This document shows positions 1 to 8,974 of a stretch of DNA of 64,000 nucleotides, piece by piece. Under the pieces are notes generated by a model. It saw only the letters and a list, made by a program, of their open reading frames with translations. It did not search any database and was not told where the DNA came from. How positions within the stretch are numbered: the stretch's first letter is position 1; each line of letters opens with the position of its first letter. A program made the position numbers and the translations under genes. The stretch lies in NCBI GenBank assembly GCA_944319885.1, contig CALUFC010000002.1, forward strand, positions 1 to 64,000. Reading direction: 5' to 3'. Origin of the DNA: an uncultured Coriobacteriaceae bacterium. GTDB taxonomy: Bacteria > Actinomycetota > Coriobacteriia > Coriobacteriales > Coriobacteriaceae.

Positions 1-315
1 TCCTCGCCACGTTAAACAGGGGTACTGTCAAAATGAATTGACAAGAATTCTTCTTACGAGCCCCAGCTGGCTCTTGCCGCTTAATTTATAGCAGGCACGC
101 CAATCCCGGGTCTTCCCCGCCCCGGGTGCGGTGTCATTTCAGGGGAATGCTCCTGCGCACGTAATCGGTATGGCGCGGGCTAAGATCGAACCGGTTGGGA
201 CGCTGCGAGCGTGTCGCTGCGCGCAACGCGCCCGAGATCAAATCAGCGACTGAGCCTGGAGATGCCGATCAGGGGGCTTTCGTGGACCGGAGTTCGATTC
301 TCCGCGGCTCCACCA
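1..315 (+). ncRNA. ssrA: tmRNA (3' part; 5' end outside window)
   Basis: Rescues stalled ribosomes by adding a degradation tag. The in-frame stretch ending at the TAA at 82-84 reads DKNSSYEPQLALAA if translation resumes at the GAC at 40-42. The LALAA end matches known tmRNA tags; the resume codon is inferred, limited by an in-frame TGA at 34-36. The 3' end has a T arm (stem 288-292 with 300-304, loop TTCGATT) and a 3' CCA at 313-315. The 5' acceptor half lies before the window. Confidence 0.9.
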
Positions 316-328
316 ACCGCATCATGAG

Positions 329-364
329 GCGAACACCTTTGGCAGCAAGGGTGTTCGCTTTTTT
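329..364 (+). terminator. Rho-independent terminator of tmRNA
   Basis: A 9-bp perfect stem (GCGAACACC at 329-337 with GGTGTTCGC at 350-358) is followed directly by six T residues. It begins 13 nt after the tmRNA CCA end. The convergent minus-strand gene ends at 399. Confidence 0.9.
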
Positions 365-398
365 CGATCATGCTCCATAGCCGTTCGCGCAACGCGTG

Positions 399-1673
399 CT
401 ACGACTTGGCACCGCGCTCGGTGCGCAGCAGCGCATCAACGAGGGCGTTATCCTCCGGCGCAGGCGAACCGAGCGGCAAGCCGCATGCCTCGAAAAAGTG
501 GCTGCCAGCGAATTGGCGCGCCCGGAACGAATCGTGCTCGCCGTCGTCCAGATAACGCACGCGGCTGCGGCAATCGGTGGTACCGCAGAACAGCGGCCCA
601 TGGTCTCGCGCATAGGCCAGATAGAGAGGGTCGTTCGACCAGAGCAGCACGCCCGCCATGTTCTCGAGCTCATATGCGGCTGCATAGTGCTGCCAACTCG
701 ATGAGCGAACGCGGATGTAGCGGTCGAGCAGCGATGCCACGCGCGTCACGCGCCGCAGCGTATCGGAGGCGGACATAACGCGCGCATCGCGGTTACGCAG
801 CGCCGTCACGTCGTCTGCCGGGGCAGCGCCGCATGCCGCGCGCAGCGCTTCAAGTGCGGCGGCACGTTCCTCGGGCGGGCATAGCACGGCAGGCACCGTG
901 AGCTTGATGGACTCATCGGGAAACAGCTCGATTGCCGAATGGGGCACGAACCCGTCAAATGCGATCGAGGTCCGAAAGATCAGCGAATCATGCGCGTGCT
1001 GCACATGGCAGGTGAGCCCCTGCGCCGCGAAGGCGCGGCGCATGGCGTCCGCCCGCTCCTGTATCTCGCCGCGTCCCGGGACATCGCGCCGCGCGGCACC
1101 CAAACGGTACAGGTATAGATCGAACAGCGGTACGGGCCGTGCGTAGTACACGGTCCTGCGGCAGAACTCGGCAATATGGTGCTGATGCCGCATCGCCTTA
1201 TCGTACAGCTCGACGAGCGCCGACCCCACCGCCGGCCCCGATGTCGAGCCCTCGCGGATCTCCACCACGCCGTCGGCTACGTATGGCGGGAACCCACCCT
1301 CCTCGACGGCGACCACGATAACGCCTTGGGCGTCGTTGGCCGGATCGGCGATGAAGCGCACGTCGAAGGGAGGTGCGGGCGAGATGTGCCGCCGGCAGAG
1401 CTCACCGATGATCTGGCTGTAATCGGCAGACGCACGCGGGACCGCGCAGACCGCATGGTCGTCGTCGGCAATGCCGATCACCAGCCAACCACCACGCGAA
1501 TTGGCAAACGAAGCGATAATCTTGGGCACCTTGGCCTTCACGGTCGCGGTGAACGACCGCTTGAACTCGAGCACGTAGCCCTCGTCGAGCTCGGCAAGCT
1601 GGGCAAGATCGCTGTACGCGACATCTTGCAGGCCTTTTGGCCGACCGTTCTCGTCGAGAAACGGGCTGTACAT
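399..1673 (-). CDS. AlbA_2 (Schlafen-type) domain protein, 424 aa
   Basis: The N-terminal domain resembles the AlbA_2 / divergent AAA-4 fold often found in DNA- or RNA-linked regulators: an EFKRS motif at residues 36-40 is followed by FANSRGGWLVIGIADD near residues 56-71. The C-terminal 250 residues are not recognised and no clear helix-turn-helix is visible. The ATG follows a GGGAGG ribosome site by 6 nt. The gene starts 24 nt after the gatB stop, so it is probably the last gene of the gatCAB transcript. Its role is unknown; the family assignment is fairly sure. Confidence 0.75.
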   Translation of the reverse strand: MYSPFLDENGRPKGLQDVAYSDLAQLAELDEGYVLEFKRSFTATVKAKVPKIIASFANSRGGWLVIGIADDDHAVCAVPRASADYSQIIGELCRRHISPAPPFDVRFIADPANDAQGVIVVAVEEGGFPPYVADGVVEIREGSTSGPAVGSALVELYDKAMRHQHHIAEFCRRTVYYARPVPLFDLYLYRLGAARRDVPGRGEIQERADAMRRAFAAQGLTCHVQHAHDSLIFRTSIAFDGFVPHSAIELFPDESIKLTVPAVLCPPEERAAALEALRAACGAAPADDVTALRNRDARVMSASDTLRRVTRVASLLDRYIRVRSSSWQHYAAAYELENMAGVLLWSNDPLYLAYARDHGPLFCGTTDCRSRVRYLDDGEHDSFRARQFAGSHFFEACGLPLGSPAPEDNALVDALLRTERGAKS

Positions 1674-1697
1674 GATCGGCCTCCCTTTGCAGCAATC

Positions 1698-3398
1698 CTA
1701 CGAGAGCGACTCCCGAAGCAGCTCGTTGAAGAGCTTGGGGTTGCCGGTCCCCTTGCTCTCCCGCATGCATTGGCCCACAAGGAAACCAAGCACCTTGGTG
1801 TTGCCGTCACGATACTGCTGCGCCTGGTCCTCGCAGCGCGCGAGCACCGCATCGACCACCGCCTGCAACGCACCCGTGTCGCTCACCTGGCGCATGCCGC
1901 GCTCGTCGACGATCTTGGCGGGATCATCGCCCGTCTCGGCCATGAGCGCGAAGACCTCGTGCCCTTGGTTTGAGCTGATGGCGTCTTCTGCAAGCAAGCG
2001 CGCGAGCGAGGCCACCTGCTCGGGCGCGATGCCGCAGGTGGCAAGCGTCACCTCGGCACCAGCGGCGTTCAGATACCCCGTGAGCTCGTTCACGATGAGA
2101 TTCGCCACCGTTTGAGCGGCTTTACCGGAAAGGCCCGCCGCGGCTCGCTCGAAGAAATCCGCCGTCGCGGGGTCGCCGGCAAGCTGCTCGGCGTCGGCGC
2201 GCTTGATGCCGAAATCGCGCTCGAAGCGATCGCGCTTGGCATCGGGCAGCTCGGGAATCTCGGAGGCGCAGCGCTCGATGAACTCGTCCGTGAGGTCGAA
2301 GGGGGCCAGGTCGGGATCGGGGAAGAAGCGGTAGTCGTCTGCCGTCTCCTTGGTGCGCATCACCACGGTGCGCTTGCGGCTGGGCTCCCAATGGCGGGTC
2401 TCCTGATAGATCTCACCGCCCTCCTCCAGCACCTCGGCCTGGCGGCAGATCTCGTAGGCAAGGCCATCGTGCAGGGCCTTGAAGGAGTTGAGGTTCTTGA
2501 GCTCGGTTTTGGTGCCCAGCTTCGTGGAACCGCGACGGCGCAGGCTCACGTTGCCATCGCAGCGCATGGACCCCTTCTCCATCGAGCAATCGGAGATGCC
2601 CAGCGTCACGAAGATGCGACGAAGCTTCTCCATGAAGAGGCGCGCCTCCTCGGGCGTGCGCAGGTCGGGCTCGGTGACGAGCTCGATGAGCGGGGTGCCG
2701 CAGCGGTTGTAGTCAATAAGGCTCTCCGCCGCGCCGCCGATGCGGCCCTCCTCGCCGCCCACATGCACCATCTTGGCGGCATCTTCCTCCATGTGGATAC
2801 GCAAGATGCGGATGGGCACGGTGTACGAGCCGTCGGCATGGCGCTCGGCCATAGCGAGCGAGGCGGTATCGTACGAGGAGAGGCCCGCGAGCGCTCCCCC
2901 GGTAGCCTCACCGCTCCCCTTCTCACCCGCCATGCGGGAGAGATCGGCGGAGAGACCAACCGCACCGGCGCTGGCGCTTGCCAGGCTCGCAGCCTCGGCC
3001 TCGCCGAACGCGCACGCAGGGCGCTCCTGGGCACCGCGGCCCGTGACCTCAAGATCGAGATGCCCGTGCATGGCAAATGCCACCGGCCCCTGCGTGGTCT
3101 GGAAGTTCTTCGCCATATCCGGATAGAAATAGTGCTTGCGGTAGAACATCGAGTGCTTCTGGATCTCGCAGTTGGTAGCGAGGCCCGCTTTCACGATGTA
3201 CTCGATCGCGCGGCGATTGGGCACGGGCAGCGCGCCCGGAAGGCCCAGGCACACGGGACAGACGTGCGTATTGGGCTCATCATCGTGCGTGAGCTTGCAG
3301 TTGCAGAACATCTTGGTCTCGAGCGTGGTGAGCTCGGTATGGATCTCGAGGCCGATCACGGCCTCCCAGTCCTCAAGCACCTCGTTGAGCTCCCTCAT
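1698..3398 (-). CDS. gatB: Aspartyl/glutamyl-tRNA amidotransferase subunit B, with insertion
   Basis: GatB binds misacylated Glu-tRNA(Gln) or Asp-tRNA(Asn) and carries out the kinase and transamidation step in the cytoplasm. The N-terminal EIHTEL motif, the zinc-type cysteines C32, C34, C47 and C50, the IRILRIHMEEDAAKM core and the C-terminal tRNA-binding domain are all present. At 566 aa it is about 90 residues longer than usual because of an Ala/Gly/Ser-rich stretch at about residues 121-190. The segment before it (KNFQTTQGPVAFAMHG) also departs from the usual KNYQISQY form. Its ATG overlaps the gatA stop (ATGA) and has a GGGAGGTGA site inside gatA. Confidence 0.95.
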   Translation of the reverse strand: MRELNEVLEDWEAVIGLEIHTELTTLETKMFCNCKLTHDDEPNTHVCPVCLGLPGALPVPNRRAIEYIVKAGLATNCEIQKHSMFYRKHYFYPDMAKNFQTTQGPVAFAMHGHLDLEVTGRGAQERPACAFGEAEAASLASASAGAVGLSADLSRMAGEKGSGEATGGALAGLSSYDTASLAMAERHADGSYTVPIRILRIHMEEDAAKMVHVGGEEGRIGGAAESLIDYNRCGTPLIELVTEPDLRTPEEARLFMEKLRRIFVTLGISDCSMEKGSMRCDGNVSLRRRGSTKLGTKTELKNLNSFKALHDGLAYEICRQAEVLEEGGEIYQETRHWEPSRKRTVVMRTKETADDYRFFPDPDLAPFDLTDEFIERCASEIPELPDAKRDRFERDFGIKRADAEQLAGDPATADFFERAAAGLSGKAAQTVANLIVNELTGYLNAAGAEVTLATCGIAPEQVASLARLLAEDAISSNQGHEVFALMAETGDDPAKIVDERGMRQVSDTGALQAVVDAVLARCEDQAQQYRDGNTKVLGFLVGQCMRESKGTGNPKLFNELLRESLS

Positions 3399-4918
3399 GC
3401 GAGCTCACCTCCCTTCCCGGCAAACGCCGGTGCCACGCCGAGAACCGCTTCGCCCGACGCGGCAGCACACCCGCGCTCGATGACGGTAGCGAAGGTGATG
3501 AGCCGCTCGTCGGCAAACGCCGGCGCCACGAGCTGCGCCGCCATGGGCAGGCCGGAATCCTCGCCCAGCCCCACCGGCACCGAGATGCCGCCGTTGCCGG
3601 CGATGTTGAGCGAGATGGTGTACATATCGGAGAGATACATCTGCGTGGGATCGGAAATCTCGCCGTGCCGGAAGGCCGCATGCGGCGTCGCCGGCATGAG
3701 AATGGCATCGACCTGCGCAAATGCCGTCGCGTAATCGGCTGTGATGAGCGTGCGCGCCTTCTGCGCGGCGTAGTAGTACGTATCGTACACACCGCTCGAA
3801 AGCAGATAGGCGCCGAGCATCTGGCGCCGCTTGGCCTCCGCGCCGAAGCCGTGGGCGCGCGAGCGCGCGCTTTGCTGGGCGAGCGTGGTGCACCCCGGCT
3901 CCTGGTAGCCGTAGCGAATGCCGTCGAAGCGAGCGAGGTTGGAGAACGCCTCAGCCGGACCGATCACGTAGTAGGCGGCAATTGCCGCATCGACATGGGG
4001 AAGATCGACCTCGACGAGCTCGGCACCGGCCGCCTCGAGCGCGGCAGCGGCACGCATGACGCCCGCGCGCACCTCGGGCGTGAGCCCCTCGGCATCCATG
4101 AAGGCGGGCACGAGGCCGATGCGCCTGCCGGCAAGTCCCTCGGCCGCGGCGCGCGCCGCCTGCGCAAACGAGGGCGCCACCTCCTGCGAGGTGGAGTCGT
4201 ACGCGTCCCGGCCGCCGGCTACGAGCGCATCCATCGCAAGCGCTACATCCTCGACCGTGCGGCCGAACGGACCCGCCTGGTCGAGCGAGCTGCCAAATGC
4301 CACCACGCCGTAGCGCGACACGGCGCCGTACGTGGGTTTCATACCCACGACGCCGCAGAGCGCCGCCGGCTGGCGAATGGAGCCACCCGTGTCGGAGCCG
4401 AGCGAAAGCGGCACCATGCCCGCGGCAACCGCCGCCGCCGAGCCGCCTGAGGAGCCACCCGGCACGCGCGCGGTATCCCACGGGTTGTTCGTGGGGTGGA
4501 ACGCCGAGCTATCGGTTGAGCTGCCGAACGCGAACTCGTCCATGTTGGCCTTGCCCACCGGCACGCAGCCGGCGTCGAGCATGCGCTGCACGCACGTGGC
4601 GGTATAGGGCGACTCGTAGTTCTCGAGCATGCGGGACGCGCAGGTGGTGCGCGTGCCCGTGAGGTTCATGTTGTCCTTGATGGCCACCGGCACGCCCGCA
4701 AGCGGCGGCAGCGCCTCCCCCGCGGCACGCGCCGCGTCAACACGCTCGGCTGCCGCCAGCGCCAGCTCGGGGTTCACCTGCACAAATGCCTGCACCTCGG
4801 CCTCACGCGCCTGGATGGCGTCGAGCGCGGCGTGCGCCACCTCGACTGCCGACCACGTACCCGAGGCGACACCCGCTGCAAGTTGTGCGGCGGTGAGGGC
4901 ATCGAAACTTGTCGCCAT
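3395..4918 (-). CDS. gatA: Aspartyl/glutamyl-tRNA amidotransferase subunit A
   Basis: GatA is the amidase that hydrolyses glutamine and passes ammonia to GatB. The amidase-signature triad is visible: Lys in VAIKDNMN, the GGSSGGSAAAVAAG loop, and the catalytic Ser region GSDTGGSIRQPA. The ATG at 4918 was chosen because GGGGGAGG lies 9 nt upstream; the earlier ATG at 4927 touches that site. The start lies 1 nt after the gatC stop, so translation is coupled. Length (507 aa) is close to the family norm. Confidence 0.97.
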   Translation of the reverse strand: MATSFDALTAAQLAAGVASGTWSAVEVAHAALDAIQAREAEVQAFVQVNPELALAAAERVDAARAAGEALPPLAGVPVAIKDNMNLTGTRTTCASRMLENYESPYTATCVQRMLDAGCVPVGKANMDEFAFGSSTDSSAFHPTNNPWDTARVPGGSSGGSAAAVAAGMVPLSLGSDTGGSIRQPAALCGVVGMKPTYGAVSRYGVVAFGSSLDQAGPFGRTVEDVALAMDALVAGGRDAYDSTSQEVAPSFAQAARAAAEGLAGRRIGLVPAFMDAEGLTPEVRAGVMRAAAALEAAGAELVEVDLPHVDAAIAAYYVIGPAEAFSNLARFDGIRYGYQEPGCTTLAQQSARSRAHGFGAEAKRRQMLGAYLLSSGVYDTYYYAAQKARTLITADYATAFAQVDAILMPATPHAAFRHGEISDPTQMYLSDMYTISLNIAGNGGISVPVGLGEDSGLPMAAQLVAPAFADERLITFATVIERGCAAASGEAVLGVAPAFAGKGGELA

Positions 4919-4919
4919 G

Positions 4920-5225
4920 CTACTCATCCTCCCCCAGAATCGAGGGCACGCGGAAGCTGCCGTCGCGCGCGGCACCCGCATTGCTCAACGCCGCCTCGCG
5001 CGAGAGATCGCGCGCCGGTGCCTGCGCGTCCTCGCGCATGACGTTCGACAGATCTCCGATGGGATGGAACGTGGGTGTGATATCGGGCAGGTTATAGGCG
5101 AGCACGGGCTCGAGCATCGCCACAGCATCGTTCATATACGCCGTCATCTCGGTAAGCTCGTCGTCCGTGAGCGCGATGCGCGCGTAGTCGGCGATGCCGC
5201 GCACATCGTTCTCGGTGAGTGCCAT
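4920..5225 (-). CDS. gatC: Aspartyl/glutamyl-tRNA amidotransferase subunit C
   Basis: GatC is a small subunit (101 aa here) that wraps around GatA and stabilises the GatCAB complex. The sequence opens MALTENDVRGIADYARIAL and contains the typical LEPVLAYNLPDITPTFHP segment. The ATG at 5225 follows GGAAGGAG. It is the first gene of the gatCAB operon. The presence of the operon implies the indirect route to Gln-tRNA and/or Asn-tRNA. Confidence 0.95.
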   Translation of the reverse strand: MALTENDVRGIADYARIALTDDELTEMTAYMNDAVAMLEPVLAYNLPDITPTFHPIGDLSNVMREDAQAPARDLSREAALSNAGAARDGSFRVPSILGEDE

Positions 5226-5380
5226 GAGCGCTCCTTCCGGTGGCAAATCCGGTTGGTCAATGCGCATCATTATACGCGGCGCCGCGCACGTCACGCGCCG
5301 GCAACGTCCGCCGGTCACGCGATGGCAACGTCTGAGATGCCGCCATCGCCACCGCACGCGCCGGTGCCATCCTCGCCTGC

Positions 5381-6784
5381 CTACGTGCGCACCACGTAAC
5401 ATGCCTTGCGATGATTGAGCAGATAGGGCCGCAGGTAGCCAACGGTCGAGCACATGGGCAGCACCTCGCCCGAGAGCCGGATGCCAAGCGTCCCCTCGAT
5501 GTAGGCGCGTCGGGCTTGGATACGGCTCCACAGCATGGGATACCAGGTCTCGATCTCGCGCTGCAGGGCGGCGTCGGCCACGGCGACCGTGCTCTCGGCG
5601 CTCACGCCGGCATAACCGGGAACTGCGGGGATGATGTCGATCTGGAAGAGCATGCCGCTTGCGATGCGCTCGCTCGAGCCCTCGTACACCGGTGAGCAGA
5701 GCCATTCCTCATCGGCCACGAGGTGCCCCGGGCAGAGCGACCATCCATACTCCGCACGCGGCAGCAGGCGCTCGACCAACTCGAACAGCTCGCCTCCCGT
5801 CATACCCACGTGCACGCATTCGAGCCAGCGCACATAGGCGGTATAGTACGGAGCAACTACGCGCTCAAACCAGTCGCGCTGCCCCGCCGGTAACTCATCG
5901 GCCGTGCTCACCGCATATGCGGCGCGACTCGATAGTCCGCCGGCATAGCCCACGGTGAGCGATACGGGATCGCCCCACTTCACGGTGTTCTCGCTGGGAA
6001 ACATGTTGGCGCCCACGAACCGGGGACCGCTCGCGGCGATGGTCACCACGTTGGTGTGCCTGCCGCGCCGCGCGAGCCTGTCGCCCAGATCCATCTCGGA
6101 CGCGCCGGGCATAACGGCGTCGAGCGCGTCGAGCATGCCATCCGAGGCGAGCGCCGCGCCAAACTCGTAATGCGCGATCTCGTTCGCGTTGTTCGTGGTG
6201 CGCACGCCACCGGCCCCAATGAAGACGTTCGCGGCGTTGACCACCGTGCCGTCTGCGCCCGCCGCATCGCGTAGCGCCTCGACGATGAACGCCGGCACAT
6301 CGAAGCGCTCGGCGGCGCGCCCCGACGCTTCCCCAGACACGGTGAAGAGCTTCCAGCCCGCCAACCCCACGCGCGCACCCGTTCGCACGCCCGCCTCGCG
6401 CAGCAGCTCGGCGAGCGGACGCTGCACAGCATCAGGCTGATTGGGCAGCGAGAACACTGGCGCAAGCACGGCACGCGCATCGAGGCGCGCCTTGCCCGCC
6501 TTGTTGTAGTTCTCGTTCCCCAGCACAAAGCACATGGCCCCGCTGGCATCCACCACGAGCAAGCCCTCCTCGAACCGCGTGAAGAACCCGGCAAGGTAGG
6601 TGAAATTGCCCGCATGCTCTACATCGCAGTAGATGACCAGTTGGTCGAGCCCGAGCTCGCCCATGCGGGCAAGCACCTTCTCGACCCGCTCCGAGATGGT
6701 TTGATCCGAAAGCGCCGTGGGCGCGCCCGCGCAGTCGCGCGCGGGCTCGGGAATCATACCGATCGCAACCTGCATCGACGTCAT
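5381..6784 (-). CDS. M24-fold (Xaa-Pro peptidase-like) protein, metal site incomplete, 467 aa
   Basis: A creatinase-type N-terminal domain (about residues 30-170) is joined to a C-terminal pita-bread domain. In active M24 peptidases two Asp ligands lie in a D-x10-D motif. Here the matching strand reads GDPVSLTVGYAGGLSSRAAY and lacks that pair. Candidate later ligands are partly present: His in PGHLV, and Glu/Asp in LFQIDIIP and SAEST. It may bind peptides without cleaving them, or use another metal arrangement. The ATG follows GAGGAGG by 6 nt. It ends 155 nt before gatC and is probably a separate unit. Confidence 0.75.
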   Translation of the reverse strand: MTSMQVAIGMIPEPARDCAGAPTALSDQTISERVEKVLARMGELGLDQLVIYCDVEHAGNFTYLAGFFTRFEEGLLVVDASGAMCFVLGNENYNKAGKARLDARAVLAPVFSLPNQPDAVQRPLAELLREAGVRTGARVGLAGWKLFTVSGEASGRAAERFDVPAFIVEALRDAAGADGTVVNAANVFIGAGGVRTTNNANEIAHYEFGAALASDGMLDALDAVMPGASEMDLGDRLARRGRHTNVVTIAASGPRFVGANMFPSENTVKWGDPVSLTVGYAGGLSSRAAYAVSTADELPAGQRDWFERVVAPYYTAYVRWLECVHVGMTGGELFELVERLLPRAEYGWSLCPGHLVADEEWLCSPVYEGSSERIASGMLFQIDIIPAVPGYAGVSAESTVAVADAALQREIETWYPMLWSRIQARRAYIEGTLGIRLSGEVLPMCSTVGYLRPYLLNHRKACYVVRT

Positions 6785-6901
6785 GGGCGGCCTCCTCTAT
6801 CACACGCGGGGCACGTTTAGAGCATGTGTACCCGCCCAGACGCCTCGATTCCTGCAGAAATCGGCAAACGCGACAATCCGCCAACCGGGGCACACACGAA
6901 A

Positions 6902-6931
6902 GCACCCGTCCCGCATCGAGCGGAACGGGCG
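6902..6931 (-). terminator. Probable terminator after the Bax-inhibitor-like gene
   Basis: An imperfect inverted repeat of about 13 bp per arm (6902-6914 with 6919-6931, tolerating G-U pairs) lies about 45 nt downstream of the 6975 stop. The run after it on the minus strand is only CTTTCG, so it is weak as an intrinsic terminator. Confidence 0.4.
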
Positions 6932-6974
6932 CCGAACATGGAACGCTATCAAGCCGGCAACGCGGCGGCTGACG

Positions 6975-7664
6975 CTAATCCCTGTTGCCGAAGATGCGCA
7001 GCAGGCGCAGCAACACGTTCACGATATCGAGGTACAGCTCGATGGCATACCACAGAGCGTTCACCAGCGTGGGCGCGTCGGTCTGTGCGCGGTATACGTC
7101 GTAGCCAATGAAGCCGCAGAACAGCAGCACGACCACGATATCGGTGAAGGTCTGCTGTACGCCCAGGAACATGAGCACGAGCTCGACCACGATCATGGCG
7201 AGCAGACCGAAGCAGATGATGCCTTGAATGCGCGCGAAAAACTGCGGAAACATGATGCCTGCCGCACCGAAGACCACCATGATGCCCGCCGTGGCAGAAA
7301 ACGCCATCGAGATGCTTGCAAGCGAGTAATACGACAGCGCAAGCGAGGTGGTGAAGCCGAACGTCAGACTGAACACCGCATAGCCCACAAGCGCGAGCGC
7401 CAGGTTCTCCTTGGAGCGGCCGATGCTCATGCAGATCAGCCCGACGATGCTGCCGCCAATGGTGCCGAACGTGAACGCCAGCGGATTCTGGATCACGAAG
7501 TACGCGAACGCGATGGTGTTCGTGAAGTACGAGCACGCTGCCATGATGGCAAACGAAAGCACCACCAAACCGGTAAGCACCACGTTATACAGCCTGCGCG
7601 AGATGAGTTTGGGCGCCGGACCCTCCTGGTAGATCGGGCTTCCATACTGCTCGAGCTCGTTCAT
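6975..7664 (-). CDS. Bax inhibitor-1 / YccA family membrane protein, 229 aa
   Basis: A polytopic inner-membrane protein with seven hydrophobic segments. Residues 1-35 are cytosolic, and the family pattern appears in GLVVLSFAIMAACSYF, NPLAFTFGTIGGSIVG and the late YDVYRAQTD segment. Characterised relatives act as pH-sensitive calcium leak channels or affect membrane-protease quality control; the substrate here is not known. The ATG follows AAAGGAGG by 5 nt. It appears monocistronic, about 100 nt downstream of the moaC-mobB stop. Confidence 0.88.
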   Translation of the reverse strand: MNELEQYGSPIYQEGPAPKLISRRLYNVVLTGLVVLSFAIMAACSYFTNTIAFAYFVIQNPLAFTFGTIGGSIVGLICMSIGRSKENLALALVGYAVFSLTFGFTTSLALSYYSLASISMAFSATAGIMVVFGAAGIMFPQFFARIQGIICFGLLAMIVVELVLMFLGVQQTFTDIVVVLLFCGFIGYDVYRAQTDAPTLVNALWYAIELYLDIVNVLLRLLRIFGNRD

Positions 7665-7763
7665 ACGAGCCTCCTTTGTCTATGCCGCGCGAGCGCGGCG
7701 GTCGGGGCGACACGGCCTCGCCAACACATCGCCCTGGCAACGGGGCGCGAACCCCTCAAGGCG

Positions 7764-8969
7764 TTACCCTATGGTACCCGATTTGCCTGCCCCCGAAAGC
7801 CATGTCTCGACAACATCGGCGACCGCAGCGGCGTTGTTGATATCAACCACCGGCACGCGCAGGTGAATACGGCTTATCAACGCATCGTTGCAGGCGATGG
7901 CCTGCGTACCGCCGTCGATGAGATCGAGCGAGCTGGCGCCGCGCATGCGGTCCACTCCCGAGCGCGCCACAACCACGTTGGGCAGCCCCGCCGCCTTATA
8001 TCCCTCAACCAGCACCACATCGACATCGGTGAACCGCGCGAGCAGCTCCTCGAGCGGCAGCTCCTGCTCGGTCGAGGCATACTCGGCATAGCGATCGGCG
8101 CAGACGAGCCCCACATGGCGGCTCCCCGCCTGGGCATGGCGCCAAGAGTCTTTGCCCGGCACGTCGATATCAAAGCCGGCGTGGCCGTGGTGCTTCACCG
8201 TGCCCACGCGCAGGCCGCGGCGGCACAACTCGGCGATAACCTTCTCCACGAGCGTGGTCTTCCCCGAATTCTGGTAGCCGATGAAGGCGATGGCCGGCGC
8301 GGCGGCGGGCGCTGCGCTGCAAGCGACGGGCGCATCTGCCCGCGCCGGTGCGTCGTGCCGCTCCCACAAACCGCTGCGACCGCCCTCCTTGCGCATAAGG
8401 CGCACATCGACGATCTCCATACCGCGGTCCACGGCCTTGCACATGTCGTAGATGGTAAGGCACGCCACACTCGCCGCGGTGAGCGCCTCCATCTCGATAC
8501 CGGTCACGCCCGTGACGCCGCACGTGGCCCGCACCCGAAAGCCCACGCGGCCATCGTCGCGCGCCTCCGCCCAGCCATCGGGCGCAGCAAGCTCCCCCGT
8601 CTCCGTAGCCTTCATCTGCGCGGGCGCGGCAATGGGCTCGATATCCACCCTGGCCTTCGTGATCATGAGCGGATGGCACATGGGGATGAGCTCGCTCGTG
8701 CGCTTGGACGCCATGATGCCGGCGACGCGCGCGCAGGCGAGCACGTCGCCTTTCTTCGCGCGGTCTTCAAGCACCATCGCCTGGGTTTCGGGATGCATGA
8801 GAATCGCGCCCTCGGCTATCGCACGGCGCTTGGTCACAGCCTTCTCGGACACGTCGACCATGCGCACGTCACCGCGCTCATCGACGTGCGTCAATTCGTC
8901 ACGATACGCATCGCGCTGAACAGCGCCCTGCGGATTCTCGCCTCTAGCGCAACCAGCATCCATCGTCAT
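7764..8969 (-). CDS. moaC: MoaC-MobB fusion: cyclic pyranopterin monophosphate synthase plus molybdopterin-guanine dinucleotide adapter
   Basis: The first half (about residues 25-200) is MoaC, which converts the MoaA product into cyclic pyranopterin monophosphate. It shows [19 protein letters not shown] and the conserved C-terminal KAVDRGMEI region. After an Ala/Pro-rich linker, the second half (from about residue 225) is a MobB-type P-loop GTPase: [10 protein letters not shown], then GTVKHHGH, then DVVLVEGYK. MobB assists addition of GMP to molybdopterin. The ATG at 8969 is preferred, 9 nt after GGAGG; the ATG at 8978 abuts that site. It follows moaA with a 5-nt gap from this start. Confidence 0.92.
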   Translation of the reverse strand: MTMDAGCARGENPQGAVQRDAYRDELTHVDERGDVRMVDVSEKAVTKRRAIAEGAILMHPETQAMVLEDRAKKGDVLACARVAGIMASKRTSELIPMCHPLMITKARVDIEPIAAPAQMKATETGELAAPDGWAEARDDGRVGFRVRATCGVTGVTGIEMEALTAASVACLTIYDMCKAVDRGMEIVDVRLMRKEGGRSGLWERHDAPARADAPVACSAAPAAAPAIAFIGYQNSGKTTLVEKVIAELCRRGLRVGTVKHHGHAGFDIDVPGKDSWRHAQAGSRHVGLVCADRYAEYASTEQELPLEELLARFTDVDVVLVEGYKAAGLPNVVVARSGVDRMRGASSLDLIDGGTQAIACNDALISRIHLRVPVVDINNAAAVADVVETWLSGAGKSGTIG

Positions 8970-8974
8970 CCGTC

